Under the pieces are notes generated by a model. The model saw nothing but the letters and a program-made list of their open reading frames with translations, ran no database searches and was not told the origin of the DNA. Of a stretch of 64,000 nt of DNA, positions 17,133 to 26,709 are shown piece after piece; the first letter of the stretch is position 1; each line of letters starts with the position of its first letter. The stretch is from positions 560,501 through 624,500 of the forward strand of contig NZ_JALKBG010000008.1 of the NCBI RefSeq assembly GCF_023016155.1, written 5' to 3'. The translations under genes and the position numbers were made by a program. Source of the DNA: Aliiroseovarius sp. F20344. Lineage in GTDB: Bacteria > Pseudomonadota > Alphaproteobacteria > Rhodobacterales > Rhodobacteraceae.

Positions 17133-18484
17133 GACGGCACCTCGGTCTGCCCCGGTGCATTATGCCGGGTTTTCGCGTCAAGAGCACGAATGACCAACCA
17201 ACTGCAACTCACCAACCAAAGTGCGTTGCTAAAGAGGTGGCTCATGGCAGCACCTTTGACGCCAAAGGTGATGACAAGCGGGTAGATCAAAACAAAGAAT
17301 AGAGTTGCGGTTGCTGCCCCGACCCGCATGAGTTCTCGGTCCCGACCAAGGCTCAGCAAAACGGGGCCCAGTATGACGCCTACCAGAAAGAGTGCAACCG
17401 CAACGGCCTGAATGGAAACCACAGGGGCGGCCTCGATGAAGGCTTCCCCGAATGCGGCATTTAGGATCGGCGTTATATAAAGAAGTATCGGTGCGATGCC
17501 GATAAATAGGATTGCCGCAAAACCTGCACTAACCCAGATCGCTGTTTTGCGGATCTTGTTATAGTCACCGCTTGCTGAAAGGCGGCTGAACTCAGGGAAA
17601 ATAGCTTGCTTGATGGGACGGCCAAGCCGGATCGCTGCGTCTCCACATTTCCGGGCGATGTGATAGTGGCCGACAAACACAGGTGCGACCAGTGCGCCAA
17701 GGATCACAACATCAAGCCGTTGAGTGGTTTGCCGCAGAATTACGGACAGGTTGGAGTTAAACATAAACCGAAGGAAACCACTGTTCTGTCGCAATGTATC
17801 GAGAAGGTTTCTGAAACGGGGATGTTGTCCCCGTTTGCGCATTTCACGTCGTCCATAAACAAACGCGATCAGACCTTCGGCAAGGCTGAAGGCAACGAAG
17901 ATGATCACGAAATGGATCAATCCACCACCGACCAGCCAAGCGATAACTGAAAGAACCAACCGCATGAAGGCAGTTGCCGTATCTATTTTGGCAAGCTGAT
18001 CAAAGCGATCATATAGCCGAAGTAAAGCAACACCTGTCGCACGCAAAGACAAGACAACGGCAAGCGCACCAAACGACAATAGCCAGGCGTCCGAGCCCTC
18101 CAATCCGATTTTGTTGGCGAGGAGAGGGGCCAAAAACCATATTAAAACCGCAGCAGCCAACCCGCCGATCACGTCCAGCACGATGGAAAGCCCGACGAGC
18201 CTCTCAAACCGTTCGGTTTCCTGATTTTCCAGCGCGGCGCTCCCATATTGGATGACCGCTTGCCATGGTTCGAAGTGAACCAGTCTTGCGTTAATACGGG
18301 CGAACGCTTCAATTAATGCAAGCGCCCCCAACCCCGCAGCTCCAAGAGCCCGCGCCGAGATTGCCAGCGCAATCATGCCCAACACGGCCATCGCGACCTG
18401 AGAGGATATGATCCACTTCAGGTTACGCAGCAGTCGTGTAGCGACTTGATCTCGCGGCAAGAGCTGGCGCAAGCGTGACTTCAT
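17129..18484 (-). CDS. Oligosaccharide flippase (Wzx-like, MATE/MOP superfamily)
   Basis: A 451-residue polytopic protein with about twelve helices. The N-terminal LLRNLKWIISSQVAMAVLGMIALAISARALGAAGLG matches polysaccharide biosynthesis (Polysacc_synt) flippases. It should move undecaprenyl-diphosphate-linked repeat units to the periplasmic face. It overlaps the lyase-like gene upstream and the Wzy gene downstream by 4 bp each, so the three membrane or secreted assembly proteins are translated together. Confidence 0.87.
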   Translation of the reverse strand: MKSRLRQLLPRDQVATRLLRNLKWIISSQVAMAVLGMIALAISARALGAAGLGALALIEAFARINARLVHFEPWQAVIQYGSAALENQETERFERLVGLSIVLDVIGGLAAAVLIWFLAPLLANKIGLEGSDAWLLSFGALAVVLSLRATGVALLRLYDRFDQLAKIDTATAFMRLVLSVIAWLVGGGLIHFVIIFVAFSLAEGLIAFVYGRREMRKRGQHPRFRNLLDTLRQNSGFLRFMFNSNLSVILRQTTQRLDVVILGALVAPVFVGHYHIARKCGDAAIRLGRPIKQAIFPEFSRLSASGDYNKIRKTAIWVSAGFAAILFIGIAPILLYITPILNAAFGEAFIEAAPVVSIQAVAVALFLVGVILGPVLLSLGRDRELMRVGAATATLFFVLIYPLVITFGVKGAAMSHLFSNALWLVSCSWLVIRALDAKTRHNAPGQTEVPS

Positions 18485-19914
18485 TCAAGGTCTCCGGCAA
18501 GGGTTGCAAGCCAGATTTCCAGATGGCTATAATCGCTGCCTCTGGGGCGTTTCCAAGGATTGTTTGGTTGTGTGGGTGACAGACCCGCTGTCGCAGCTTC
18601 ATAATAATCGGGAAGCCCGTCACTATCGCGATCAGCAGGAGCGGGGGCGCTCTGAATTTCAGGCCATCCGCCGACCTCTTCTACAGAGTTGATCACTTTA
18701 CCACGGCATTTCAATGCGTCGTTGATGACGCGTTTGTCCAATCGATCCAGATGAGCATCACCAGGCATGCGATCGCCCACTTGGGTCAATACGTTGTGCA
18801 AGGTGCGATTGGTTTTATAGAGAGGGGCCGAGAAAGGTCCGGATGTTGTCGGAATGCGGCGCGCTTTGGCGGTTGAATTCAGAACGGCAAATTTGCGCGA
18901 ATTGCACCCCGTAGCCGCACCAGTTTTGTTGCCAAAGGCCATAAGTGACACGCGCCGCTTACGCTTCCACTCGAAAACCTGAACCGCTGCTGGCGTTTTG
19001 CTCAGGGTGCTGGGGCCGCTCAAGGCAATGTTTCTACCATAGATGATTTTAACATTTCCAAGCAGATCGTAGAATTCACCAAACTGACTGATTGGGTTGT
19101 AAAACACGTTGTTCAGCACTTCGATGGGTCCAAGATTTGTCCCTTTGATGTCGGGCATCCGATCACGATGGTGCGCAAACAGATTTCGGGCGAGGGTGAT
19201 GCGACCGCAGCTATTGTTCTTCTGTTCATGTGAACAGATCAGCGCACCCTTGGAGTGTTTTCCTTTTGGGTGTGTGCTTCGATCCAAGCTGAGTGCAAGA
19301 ATGCTGTCTGCCAGCGTGATGTTAACCACCTTGCCACCTGAGACATGGATGTTGAATGTCTCATCCGTGGCGAAGTTCATCGACAAGTTACCCAAGTAGA
19401 TATTCTTGGTGTCTTCGAGTGTAACAGCATCCACATTGGCAGAGGGGGTGATGCTGGGGCCCGGTCTGACCTTTAAGAACCGCATCACCACTTGGCGCGA
19501 GTTTTTCAGAATTAAGGGTGTCTGGATCGAATTGCGATTGCGTAATTGTATCCCTTTGCCCGGTGCAGTCTGTCCGGCGATATACAGATTTGATCCAACG
19601 AAGATTGGACTATCCAGCATGATCGTTCCCGAAACACGGAAAATGCAGACACGCGGCTGCTCGCGGTTTTTAACACAGGCGCGCAGGCTTCCTGGTCCGC
19701 TATCCGCTAAAGTCGTGACCGCGACCACGTCGCCGCCTTTCCATCCAACTGCTTTGGCGCCAAACCCTATTGCACCTGGAAAGGCTATGTCTTGCGCTTG
19801 CGCTGGCAGCAGTGATGCTCCGACAAAACCAAAGCCGGCAACGATGGCCGAAGCCATCGATTTCAATTTCACCCCGCGCGTTGCGCGACGTTTACGAATA
19901 ATATCCTTCACCAT
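18481..19914 (-). CDS. Secreted right-handed beta-helix protein, pectate-lyase-like (PL1 group)
   Basis: About 477 residues. FPGAIGFGAKAVGWKGGDVVAVTTLADSGPGSLRACV is the usual opening of secreted PL1-type lyases, followed by IAGQTAPGKGIQLR, VVMRFLKVRPG and a conserved LIC/NLFAHHRDRMPDIKG segment. The N-terminus has a signal peptide ending near LLPAQAQ. The ATG at 19914 overlaps the Wzc gene by 23 bp; a GTG at 19872, 20 bases after the Wzc stop, gives a shorter and more standard signal peptide and is the main alternative. In an export locus such a protein more likely trims or releases the self-made polymer than digests plant pectin. Confidence 0.75.
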   Translation of the reverse strand: MVKDIIRKRRATRGVKLKSMASAIVAGFGFVGASLLPAQAQDIAFPGAIGFGAKAVGWKGGDVVAVTTLADSGPGSLRACVKNREQPRVCIFRVSGTIMLDSPIFVGSNLYIAGQTAPGKGIQLRNRNSIQTPLILKNSRQVVMRFLKVRPGPSITPSANVDAVTLEDTKNIYLGNLSMNFATDETFNIHVSGGKVVNITLADSILALSLDRSTHPKGKHSKGALICSHEQKNNSCGRITLARNLFAHHRDRMPDIKGTNLGPIEVLNNVFYNPISQFGEFYDLLGNVKIIYGRNIALSGPSTLSKTPAAVQVFEWKRKRRVSLMAFGNKTGAATGCNSRKFAVLNSTAKARRIPTTSGPFSAPLYKTNRTLHNVLTQVGDRMPGDAHLDRLDKRVINDALKCRGKVINSVEEVGGWPEIQSAPAPADRDSDGLPDYYEAATAGLSPTQPNNPWKRPRGSDYSHLEIWLATLAGDLE

Positions 19915-21760
19915 AATTATAGTATTGAGCATACCCACCATATCCCAATCTTTGATGTCTGCGCGTATCAACGTCATTGATAAGTGTCGCCGTGATCGGC
20001 AGACCATCTCGTTTCAAACGTTCAACTGTATCTACGAGTACGTTTTCTGGAGTGCGGCCCCAACGGACCACTTGCCAGATTTCGTCCGCCAAAACGCCGA
20101 TGCGAATTGTGTCGTCCACGACCAGCACTGGCGGCGTGTCAACAATTACCAAATCATATGTACCACGTAATTCCTCTTTTAGCGCCGATAATTGTTGGCG
20201 CTGTGTTTTCAAATTAGATGTGCTTCGTGCGTCGATGGACAAAAATTCCAATCCGTCGACAGTTTCGCCATCCAGCACCACAGGGCTGGGGGTGACGTCT
20301 CCTGAAAGGATGTCTTCCAATTTTGCAGGCTTCATGTCTGCATCTAAAAGGCGTGCTGCGGCTTCGCGGTGACTGTCCATATCAATCACCAAAGTACGCA
20401 TTCCATCAAGAGCCGCCGAGACGCCAAGTGCGACAGTAACGGTTGACTTGCCCTCGTGCGGCAAGCCCGAAGTGATCATGACCACCCAACCATCTGCGTT
20501 GTCATCGAACCAAAGACCCGTGGCACCACGCACTGCTTGTGCGAACATCGTATGTGGCTTGGCGATAAGAAATCTGGCAACGCCTTTGCGCCGCATCGCG
20601 CCGGCGGCACGCCCAATGCGGGGAAGAAACCCTGCATTCGGAAGGCCAGAAATCCGCATCGTTTGGCCTTCGTTCCATATCCTGCGGTTCATAAGGTCCA
20701 GAACAAGCGCGATTACAAATGCAAGAACCAACCCGCCGACAGCTGCGATTATCAACGATGCCTTCTTGTTTGGCCAAGATGCTGAAACCGGCGGCCGCGC
20801 AACCGAGACCTGACGCGCGCCCTGAGAAACGAGGTTAATCTGTGTTTCAAGCTCGTTCAATTTCTCAATAGCGGTTTGATATCGCAGGCGCTGTACTTCA
20901 AGCAGTCGCTCTTTGCGCATCTGTGTAAGTTCGGCGCGGGTTCTGTCCTGAAGCTCGGCCTCGACCTTGGCAAGTTCCCCTAGCAGTCGTTCTTTGTTCT
21001 CAGCATCTTGTTCGGAATCGGCGGTTTTCAGGAACGTGGTCAAATACTGAACTTGAGAACGAAGGCGGTCAGGAAGCTGCTCGTCATCAAGTTTGTTTTC
21101 GCGAATGAAATTCGCAAGATCGACTTCAGAAAGTGAAAGCTCTTCGCCCAATGTCTCGACACGCTCTCGCAGAAACACGATCGAGCTTGAGACGTTTTCA
21201 CGTTGTTCCGAAAGGCTGTTTTCAATGTAAACGGCAGGAATGGCATTCGCGATGTTTGCGGCAAGCGCTGGCGCGTTCGCTGTGGCGATGATGTCGATTG
21301 CCAAGCTTTCACCAGAGCGAAAGACCACGTAAGACGATTGTATCTTGTCCAGCACCTGTTCTTGATGAAGGGCTGGGTCTATGGGTTGGCCGTTTGAAGT
21401 AAGCGACACAAAGCTGGGGTCGTCATACAAAGCAAGATGATCCGCCAACTGATCCGCAAAGGCACGTGATTTTAACACATCCATCTCGGTTTCGATCACA
21501 GCGCGTGACAGCTCGAAACTTTCAAGTTGGGTATCGGTCTGACGTACACGTGTATCAAGCCCAGTCAGAACCAATGTGGCACGGGCCGTAAAACGTTCCT
21601 CAAGTCTGTCGACGACAAAGTACGTGGCGGCAATCACCGCGATCACCGTCAGGACGATCAGGCGTAGATGGCGACGTAGGATCAGCCAAAAGCCATCCAA
21701 TCCGATACGATCGAAATCGTTCGAATTGTCGTCGCCACCGATTTGCGCGTCGATCTTCAT
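19892..21760 (-). CDS. Wzc-like polysaccharide co-polymerase with C-terminal BY-kinase
   Basis: About 622 residues. A Wzz domain with a helix near residues 25-55, a long coiled-coil periplasmic stretch and a second helix near residues 335-355 precede a cytoplasmic tyrosine kinase. ITSGLPHEGKSTVTVALGVSA is Walker A, TLVIDMDSHR is Walker A' and YDLVIVDTPPVLVVDD is Walker B. The tail YGGYAQYYNYGEGYYS is the autophosphorylated Tyr cluster. It controls chain length and energises export with the Wza-type protein. Start at ATG 21760 (GGAG 8 bp before) rather than the TTG at 21766. Confidence 0.92.
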   Translation of the reverse strand: MKIDAQIGGDDNSNDFDRIGLDGFWLILRRHLRLIVLTVIAVIAATYFVVDRLEERFTARATLVLTGLDTRVRQTDTQLESFELSRAVIETEMDVLKSRAFADQLADHLALYDDPSFVSLTSNGQPIDPALHQEQVLDKIQSSYVVFRSGESLAIDIIATANAPALAANIANAIPAVYIENSLSEQRENVSSSIVFLRERVETLGEELSLSEVDLANFIRENKLDDEQLPDRLRSQVQYLTTFLKTADSEQDAENKERLLGELAKVEAELQDRTRAELTQMRKERLLEVQRLRYQTAIEKLNELETQINLVSQGARQVSVARPPVSASWPNKKASLIIAAVGGLVLAFVIALVLDLMNRRIWNEGQTMRISGLPNAGFLPRIGRAAGAMRRKGVARFLIAKPHTMFAQAVRGATGLWFDDNADGWVVMITSGLPHEGKSTVTVALGVSAALDGMRTLVIDMDSHREAAARLLDADMKPAKLEDILSGDVTPSPVVLDGETVDGLEFLSIDARSTSNLKTQRQQLSALKEELRGTYDLVIVDTPPVLVVDDTIRIGVLADEIWQVVRWGRTPENVLVDTVERLKRDGLPITATLINDVDTRRHQRLGYGGYAQYYNYGEGYYS

Positions 21761-21943
21761 GTCCAAATCTCCATTCGGGTCACGATCCGTTTCCGAATGG
21801 CGAAAACATGATGACGACTTCGCCTGGAACTCGCCACATAACCCCTATCAACTTCTTCTTGCCGCCTTTCGACGGGCCACCCAAATTCGTCCAGCCCATA
21901 ACCCCCCCAGGACCAGACGTCGTTTAAATATTTCTCCACGTTT

Positions 21944-23095
21944 TTACTTCGCAGAGGATGCGCGGCTGTAAGCCGCAAAATGACGATCGACATAAATCTG
22001 TGTCGAAAAATGTTCGGTCACGCGTTCGCGCGCCAGTTTCCCTAAGGTTGCCCTAGCGACAGGGCCTTCGTCAATGAGTTCTGCAACTGCAAAGGCTTGT
22101 TTTTCCGGTGATCCCGGCGGAACGACGCGGCCCGTGTCCCCTACAAGCATCGCGCAATCCCCAACATCAGTAACCACACAGGGAACTTCGGCGGCCATTG
22201 CCTCGGACACAGCAAGTGGGAAGGCTTCTCCCCAAGCGGATGACAAAAGGAAGATGTCAAAGCCGGGTACGATTTCATGAATGTCGGGGCGCGTGTCGAT
22301 AATGCTGACCCGATCCCGGATGTTCAGATCGCTTGCGGTTTTCTCGGCCAGGCTGTCACGATGCCCTTCACCAACAAGCACCGCATGCACGTCATGCCCC
22401 ATATGCAGAAGCTGCGCCGTGGCCTTCACCATTGCGACATGATCTTTCATCGGATGGTTGCGCGCCACATTTCCGATGATGAGGCGACCTTCTGGAATGC
22501 CTGCAATTTCAGACAGGTGAGCACGCGCGCCCGGGTCTGGCCGAAACACCTCGGTATCAACCGCGTTGGCAATCAGTTCGACCCGATCTGGGCAGAACCC
22601 GATGGCTTCGTGCTGTTCTTTAGATACCCCCGAACAATAAGTGATCAATTCGACACTGCGCGACAGTTTCGCCATCATACGCACAACTATCTGAGTCGAG
22701 CGTTTCTCATTCCGGATGTCCTGAAGTGAATGGTGAACGGCCCAGACCTGTGCCGCGCGCTGGCGCTTGGGGAGCAGCTTAAGCCCCGCCCATGCCGCAA
22801 GGCAGCCGTGATACATCCAGCCATGAACGATATCGGGACGTGCTTCGCGCAACAGGCGCCGCAGCTGCCACAAGGCGCCTAGCGTGATTTTTCCTGGACG
22901 GAGCCCAAGATCGGTGACCTCAACCCCCAGCGCTTCGATCTGCGAAGCAATAGGGCCAGGAGGTACCAACGATATCACGGAATGAGACTGCGCATCATCC
23001 TTCAAAGCAGACAAATATCGTTGCAACATGATTTGAGCGCCGCCGACATCCGTAGTTGTGACGACATGAATAACTTTCATGCCTTGAGCTTGCAT
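21944..23095 (-). CDS. Glycosyltransferase family 4
   Basis: A 383-residue GT-B fold protein beginning KVIHVVTTTDVGGAQIMLQRYL, with RPDIVHGWMYHGCLAAWAGL and IIGNVARNHPMKDH, and WGEAFPLAVSEAMAAEVPCVVTDVGDCA as the donor E-x7-E region. A second ATG five codons in (23080) is an equally good start. It is the first gene of the minus-strand block, transcribed away from the PglC-like gene across a shared 185-bp region (23096-23280) that should hold divergent promoters; I could not pick out clear -35/-10 boxes. It is followed by about 180 bp of non-coding DNA before the Wzc gene. Confidence 0.85.
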   Translation of the reverse strand: MQAQGMKVIHVVTTTDVGGAQIMLQRYLSALKDDAQSHSVISLVPPGPIASQIEALGVEVTDLGLRPGKITLGALWQLRRLLREARPDIVHGWMYHGCLAAWAGLKLLPKRQRAAQVWAVHHSLQDIRNEKRSTQIVVRMMAKLSRSVELITYCSGVSKEQHEAIGFCPDRVELIANAVDTEVFRPDPGARAHLSEIAGIPEGRLIIGNVARNHPMKDHVAMVKATAQLLHMGHDVHAVLVGEGHRDSLAEKTASDLNIRDRVSIIDTRPDIHEIVPGFDIFLLSSAWGEAFPLAVSEAMAAEVPCVVTDVGDCAMLVGDTGRVVPPGSPEKQAFAVAELIDEGPVARATLGKLARERVTEHFSTQIYVDRHFAAYSRASSAK

Positions 23096-23280
23096 GGAAT
23101 CTGAATGTCTGGCAAGCTTGATTCATTGCGTATGTGCATGTTGGGGCAGGATTTTCTGGTAAATCGCCATTTTGTCGTCACTCTGGGCATTTGTGTCCGA
23201 AATCTGCGGCGATCAAAGTGCTTTAGGATGCCCTCACAGATATTTATTGCCTTTTGAAGGCCCTTGATTGTTGGACACTC

Positions 23281-23892
23281 ATGAATCGATTGCTCGAGAT
23301 TCTGATTTGCTTGTGCATGCTGCTGATTGCCATACCTCTTTGTGCAGTCACCTATTTGGTTGTGGTGTTGAAACTTGGACGACCGGTCATGTTTCGTCAG
23401 ACCCGGGCTGGGAAGGGTGGAGCACCCATTGAGGTCGTCAAATTTCGCACCCTGACAGATGATCGCGACGCGCAGGGCGTGTGGCTTCCTGATGAAGAGC
23501 GTTTAACCCCGGCAACAAAGCTTCTGCGACGCACACGGTTTGATGAGCTGCCGCAACTTTTCATCATTCTTTCAGGTCGTATGGCGCTGGTTGGGCCGCG
23601 CCCCCTGATGGCCGAGACGGTTGAGGGGTTCGGTGCGGATGGCGTTATTCGGGGATCGGTTCGACCCGGCCTGACAGGGTGGTCGCAAGTCAGCGGGAAC
23701 ACTGCGCTGAGTGACGAAGAGAAACTGAAACTGGACCTTTGGTACGTGGCCCACCGCTCCACCGCGCTGGACTTCCGTATCCTTATGGAAACACTGGGCG
23801 TCGCCTTGTTTGGCGAGCACCGGCGCGAGGATCGGATTGCAGCGGCCACACATTGGGGAACAGAGCCAACGAACACGAAGGCACGCGCATGA
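23281..23892 (+). CDS. Initiating phosphoglycosyl transferase (PglC/WcaJ C-domain type)
   Basis: About 203 residues from the ATG at 23281. One hydrophobic N-terminal segment (re-entrant helix) is followed by the Bac_transf domain: PVMFRQTRAGKGGAPIEVVKFRTL, RRTRFDELPQLF (catalytic Asp-Glu pair), GRMALVGPRPLM and VRPGLTGWSQVSGNTALSDEEKL. This small monotopic form, like PglC, transfers a phospho-sugar from UDP-sugar to undecaprenyl phosphate and so starts the repeat unit. A TTG nine codons upstream is in frame. Its stop overlaps the formyltransferase start by 4 bp. Confidence 0.9.
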   Translation: MNRLLEILICLCMLLIAIPLCAVTYLVVVLKLGRPVMFRQTRAGKGGAPIEVVKFRTLTDDRDAQGVWLPDEERLTPATKLLRRTRFDELPQLFIILSGRMALVGPRPLMAETVEGFGADGVIRGSVRPGLTGWSQVSGNTALSDEEKLKLDLWYVAHRSTALDFRILMETLGVALFGEHRREDRIAAATHWGTEPTNTKARA

Positions 23893-24806
23893 AGATCGTT
23901 TTGGTTGGCGCTGTGGAAAGCACCGAAATCGCGTTAAATGCGCTTTGTAAATCGGGCCACATCCCGGAATTGGTCGTGACGCTGCCACCAGAACTTGCGC
24001 ACCGTCACTCGGATTTTGTGGATGTTGGGCCGTTGGCTCAGGAATATGGCTGCGCGTTGCATTTAACCCGCAAAAGCGACAGCGCCGAGACCATCGCAGC
24101 CATTCGTGGGGTTGATCCTGATCTGGTGTTGGTGATCGGCTGGTCGCAGCTTTGCGGACCTGAGTTTCGCGCCGTGGCTAAGCTTGGATGCATTGGGTTT
24201 CACCCGTCAGATTTGCCAAAACTGCGGGGCCGGGCTGTTTTGCCTTGGACCATATTGCTGCAAGAAAAAGTGGTTGGGGCATCACTGTTCTGGCTGGCAG
24301 AGGGCGCGGATACCGGGGATATCGCCGCAAAGGCCAGATTTGAGGTGGACCCGGACAATATAACGGTTCGCGAGCTTTATGATCTTCAGATGAAGGCCTT
24401 GGGTACAATGCTGCCGCCTTTGATGGAACGCTTTGCTGCGGGTGAAGTGCCGCGTGAGCCTCAGATCGAAGATGGGGCCAGCACCTGTGCGCTTCGACGT
24501 CCCGAAGATGGGCTGATCGATTGGTCGGCACCTGCCGCTGAAATTCATCGCCTGATCCGTGCCGCTGGACCGCCCTATCCCGGGGCATTTACCTATGCGG
24601 CAGATGGCGCGAAACTGATTTTAACCGCTGTGCGTCACACGCAGCGAAAGGGCTATTACATTGGCCTGCCCGGGCAGGTTCAAGCCATTGAGGGACGGAC
24701 CATCACCATCTGCTGCGGGGATGGCGCCTGCATTGATGTTCTTGAATGGCATGGGGCGGACGCTCCGCCAAAACTACATACGAAACTTGGAAAGAATTCG
24801 ACATGA
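23889..24806 (+). CDS. Formyltransferase-fold protein (sugar N-formyltransferase-like)
   Basis: About 305 residues with the two-domain layout of methionyl-tRNA formyltransferase-type proteins. KIVLVGAVESTEIALNALC opens the Rossmann domain, GFHPSDLPKLRGRAVLPW matches the HxSLLPxxRG loop, and LAEGADTGDIAAK holds the catalytic Asp. In the Asn-x-His-Asp triad, the Asn two residues before His is Gly here (CIGFHPS), so catalysis may differ. Next to a PIG-L deacetylase and an aminotransferase it probably transfers a formyl group from N10-formyl-tetrahydrofolate to an amino sugar rather than to tRNA. ATGA overlaps join it to both neighbours. Confidence 0.75.
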   Translation: MKIVLVGAVESTEIALNALCKSGHIPELVVTLPPELAHRHSDFVDVGPLAQEYGCALHLTRKSDSAETIAAIRGVDPDLVLVIGWSQLCGPEFRAVAKLGCIGFHPSDLPKLRGRAVLPWTILLQEKVVGASLFWLAEGADTGDIAAKARFEVDPDNITVRELYDLQMKALGTMLPPLMERFAAGEVPREPQIEDGASTCALRRPEDGLIDWSAPAAEIHRLIRAAGPPYPGAFTYAADGAKLILTAVRHTQRKGYYIGLPGQVQAIEGRTITICCGDGACIDVLEWHGADAPPKLHTKLGKNST

Positions 24807-25507
24807 GCAATCACGCTTCTTTGGCTTTCGGGGGCGACCCAAAGGCTCCGGTTCTGGTTATCGCTCCGCACCCTGATGACGAGGTGCTAGGGGTCGGCGG
24901 CACCATTGCACGCCTCGCGGACGAAGGGCGTGAGGTTCATGTGGCGGTTATCACCAAAGGTGGCTTGCCGCTTTTCACCGAAGAAATGACTGAACGCGTC
25001 CGTGCCGAAGCGCGCGCGGCCCATGATCATCTGGGTGTTGCGAAAACCCATTGGTTGGATTTCCCAGCGGCGGAATTGGCCGAACATCCCCATGGTGGGC
25101 TGAACGCCGGAATCGGTGCGTTGGTTCGAGATTTGACGCCGGGGCTGATTTTTGTCACACATCCCGGTGATATCCACATGGATCACCAGCTGTCTTTCCT
25201 GTCCACTTTGGTCGCAAGTCGCCCACATCAGCAGGACTATCCAACCGCGATCATGGCCTATGAAACCCTTTCAGAAACCAACTGGAACGCACCGTACCTC
25301 ACACCTGCGTTCGTTCCCAATGTCTTCATTGATGTTTCTGAAACCTTAGAGCGCAAACTGGAAGCCTTCCAGTTGTTCGCAAGTCAGGTGAAAGAAGCCC
25401 CGCATGAACGATCCGTCAACGCGCTTCGCGCTTTGGCGACATTACGTGGTGCTACGGTTCATCGTCCTGCGGCCGAGGGCTTTGTCCTTGTGCGCAGCGT
25501 GATTTGA
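24803..25507 (+). CDS. PIG-L family N-deacetylase (LmbE-like)
   Basis: About 234 residues. VLVIAPHPDDEVLGVGG near residues 17-33 and THPGDIHMDHQL mid-protein provide the His/Asp zinc ligands of PIG-L/LmbE deacetylases (His23, Asp26 and the His of DIHMDH). Family members remove N-acetyl groups from sugar conjugates. The gene lies between the formyltransferase and the DegT aminotransferase with a 4-bp overlap upstream. Deacetylation followed by formylation of the same amine is a reasonable reading. Confidence 0.87.
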   Translation: MSNHASLAFGGDPKAPVLVIAPHPDDEVLGVGGTIARLADEGREVHVAVITKGGLPLFTEEMTERVRAEARAAHDHLGVAKTHWLDFPAAELAEHPHGGLNAGIGALVRDLTPGLIFVTHPGDIHMDHQLSFLSTLVASRPHQQDYPTAIMAYETLSETNWNAPYLTPAFVPNVFIDVSETLERKLEAFQLFASQVKEAPHERSVNALRALATLRGATVHRPAAEGFVLVRSVI

Positions 25508-25518
25508 GGGGAAAGCCA

Positions 25519-26682
25519 ATGTCCACCTGGCCCGTTTTCGACGATGAACAAATCGCCGCTGTCACTGAGGTGCTGAAGTCCGGCAAAGTGAATGCATGGA
25601 CCGGCCCGGATGTGCGTGCATTTGAGGCTGAGTTTGCGGATTGGTTCGGAACGCCTCATGCCATCGCCATGGCAAATGGGACCGTCACTTTGGACGCGGC
25701 CCTTCATGTCTTGGGCCTGTCTGACGGCGATGAGGTAATTGTCACTCCCCGCAGTTTCATTGCCTCCGCTAGCTCGGTTTCCCTGCAAGGTGGCGTGCCC
25801 GTATTCGCAGATGTTGATGCGGACAGCCAAAACATCACGGCCGAGACCATTGCACCGCTGATCACGCCGCGTACCAAAGGGATTATTCCTGTCCACCTTG
25901 GGGGCTGGCCTTGTGATATGGCGCCGATCATGGAGCTGGCGCGCGCTCATGACCTGTGGGTGATCGAGGATTGCGCCCAAGCCCATGGAGCGATGATCGG
26001 GGACACACATGTGGGCAATTTCGGTACGTTCGGATCGTTCTCGTTCTGTCAGGACAAGATCATGTCCACTGGTGGTGAGGGCGGCATGCTGACCACCAAT
26101 GATCGTGATCTGTGGTCGAAAGTGTGGAGCTATAAGGATCACGGCAAAGACTATGATGTGGTGTTCAATACCGAACACCCGCCCGGGTTTCGTTGGCTGC
26201 ATGGGGCAGGGCCGGGAACCAATCTTCGGATGACGGGGCCATCGGCTGCGATCGGCCGGGTACAGCTTAAGCGTCTGTCGGACTGGCGCGCGCACAGAAC
26301 GACGAATGCCGGCATTATTGCCCAGGCCCTTGCTGGTCTTGATGCCGTACGTGTGCCCGAGCTTCCAAGTGGGCTGACCCACGCTTACTATCGGTTCTAT
26401 GCCTTTGTACGCCCCGAAGTGTTGAAAAACGATTGGAGCCGCGATCGCATCATCGCCGAGGTCTCGGATCAAGGCTTCCCGATTTTCTCGGGCAGCTGTA
26501 GTGAGATTTATCGCGAAGGCACGTTCACACGTTATGGCTTGGGGCCGGATGCGCCGCTTCCGGTGGCGCGTGAGCTGGGCGATACAAGTCTCTGTTTCCT
26601 TGTCGACCCGACATGGGGCACAGAGCGCACGCAGGACATGTCTGACTGTCTTCAACAGGTCGTCAGCTCTGCAACACGCTGA
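25519..26682 (+). CDS. DegT/DnrJ/EryC1/StrS aminotransferase
   Basis: About 387 residues from the ATG at 25519, which has AGGGGAA just upstream. The PLP-binding fold shows FVDEYxxx-like early motifs, VIEDCAQAHGAMIGD (cofactor-binding Asp) and SFSFCQDKIMSTGGEGGML, where the Lys of QDKIM is the Schiff-base lysine, so this is a true aminotransferase, unlike the His-containing homologue at 3153-4358. It would aminate C4 (or C3) of a keto sugar, as PglE and PseC do with UDP-4-keto-6-deoxy-HexNAc from WbpM/PglF-type dehydratases, one of which is at 9767-11902. Confidence 0.9.
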   Translation: MSTWPVFDDEQIAAVTEVLKSGKVNAWTGPDVRAFEAEFADWFGTPHAIAMANGTVTLDAALHVLGLSDGDEVIVTPRSFIASASSVSLQGGVPVFADVDADSQNITAETIAPLITPRTKGIIPVHLGGWPCDMAPIMELARAHDLWVIEDCAQAHGAMIGDTHVGNFGTFGSFSFCQDKIMSTGGEGGMLTTNDRDLWSKVWSYKDHGKDYDVVFNTEHPPGFRWLHGAGPGTNLRMTGPSAAIGRVQLKRLSDWRAHRTTNAGIIAQALAGLDAVRVPELPSGLTHAYYRFYAFVRPEVLKNDWSRDRIIAEVSDQGFPIFSGSCSEIYREGTFTRYGLGPDAPLPVARELGDTSLCFLVDPTWGTERTQDMSDCLQQVVSSATR

Positions 26683-26709
26683 ATGCTGGCAAGTAAGGTA
26701 AAGGACTGA

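Noticed and set aside
1-23095. Capsule-type ABC export (KpsMT/Wzm-Wzt) locus
   Set aside because: No ABC exporter genes are present; Wzx, Wzy, Wzc and Wza-type genes show a Wzy-dependent route.
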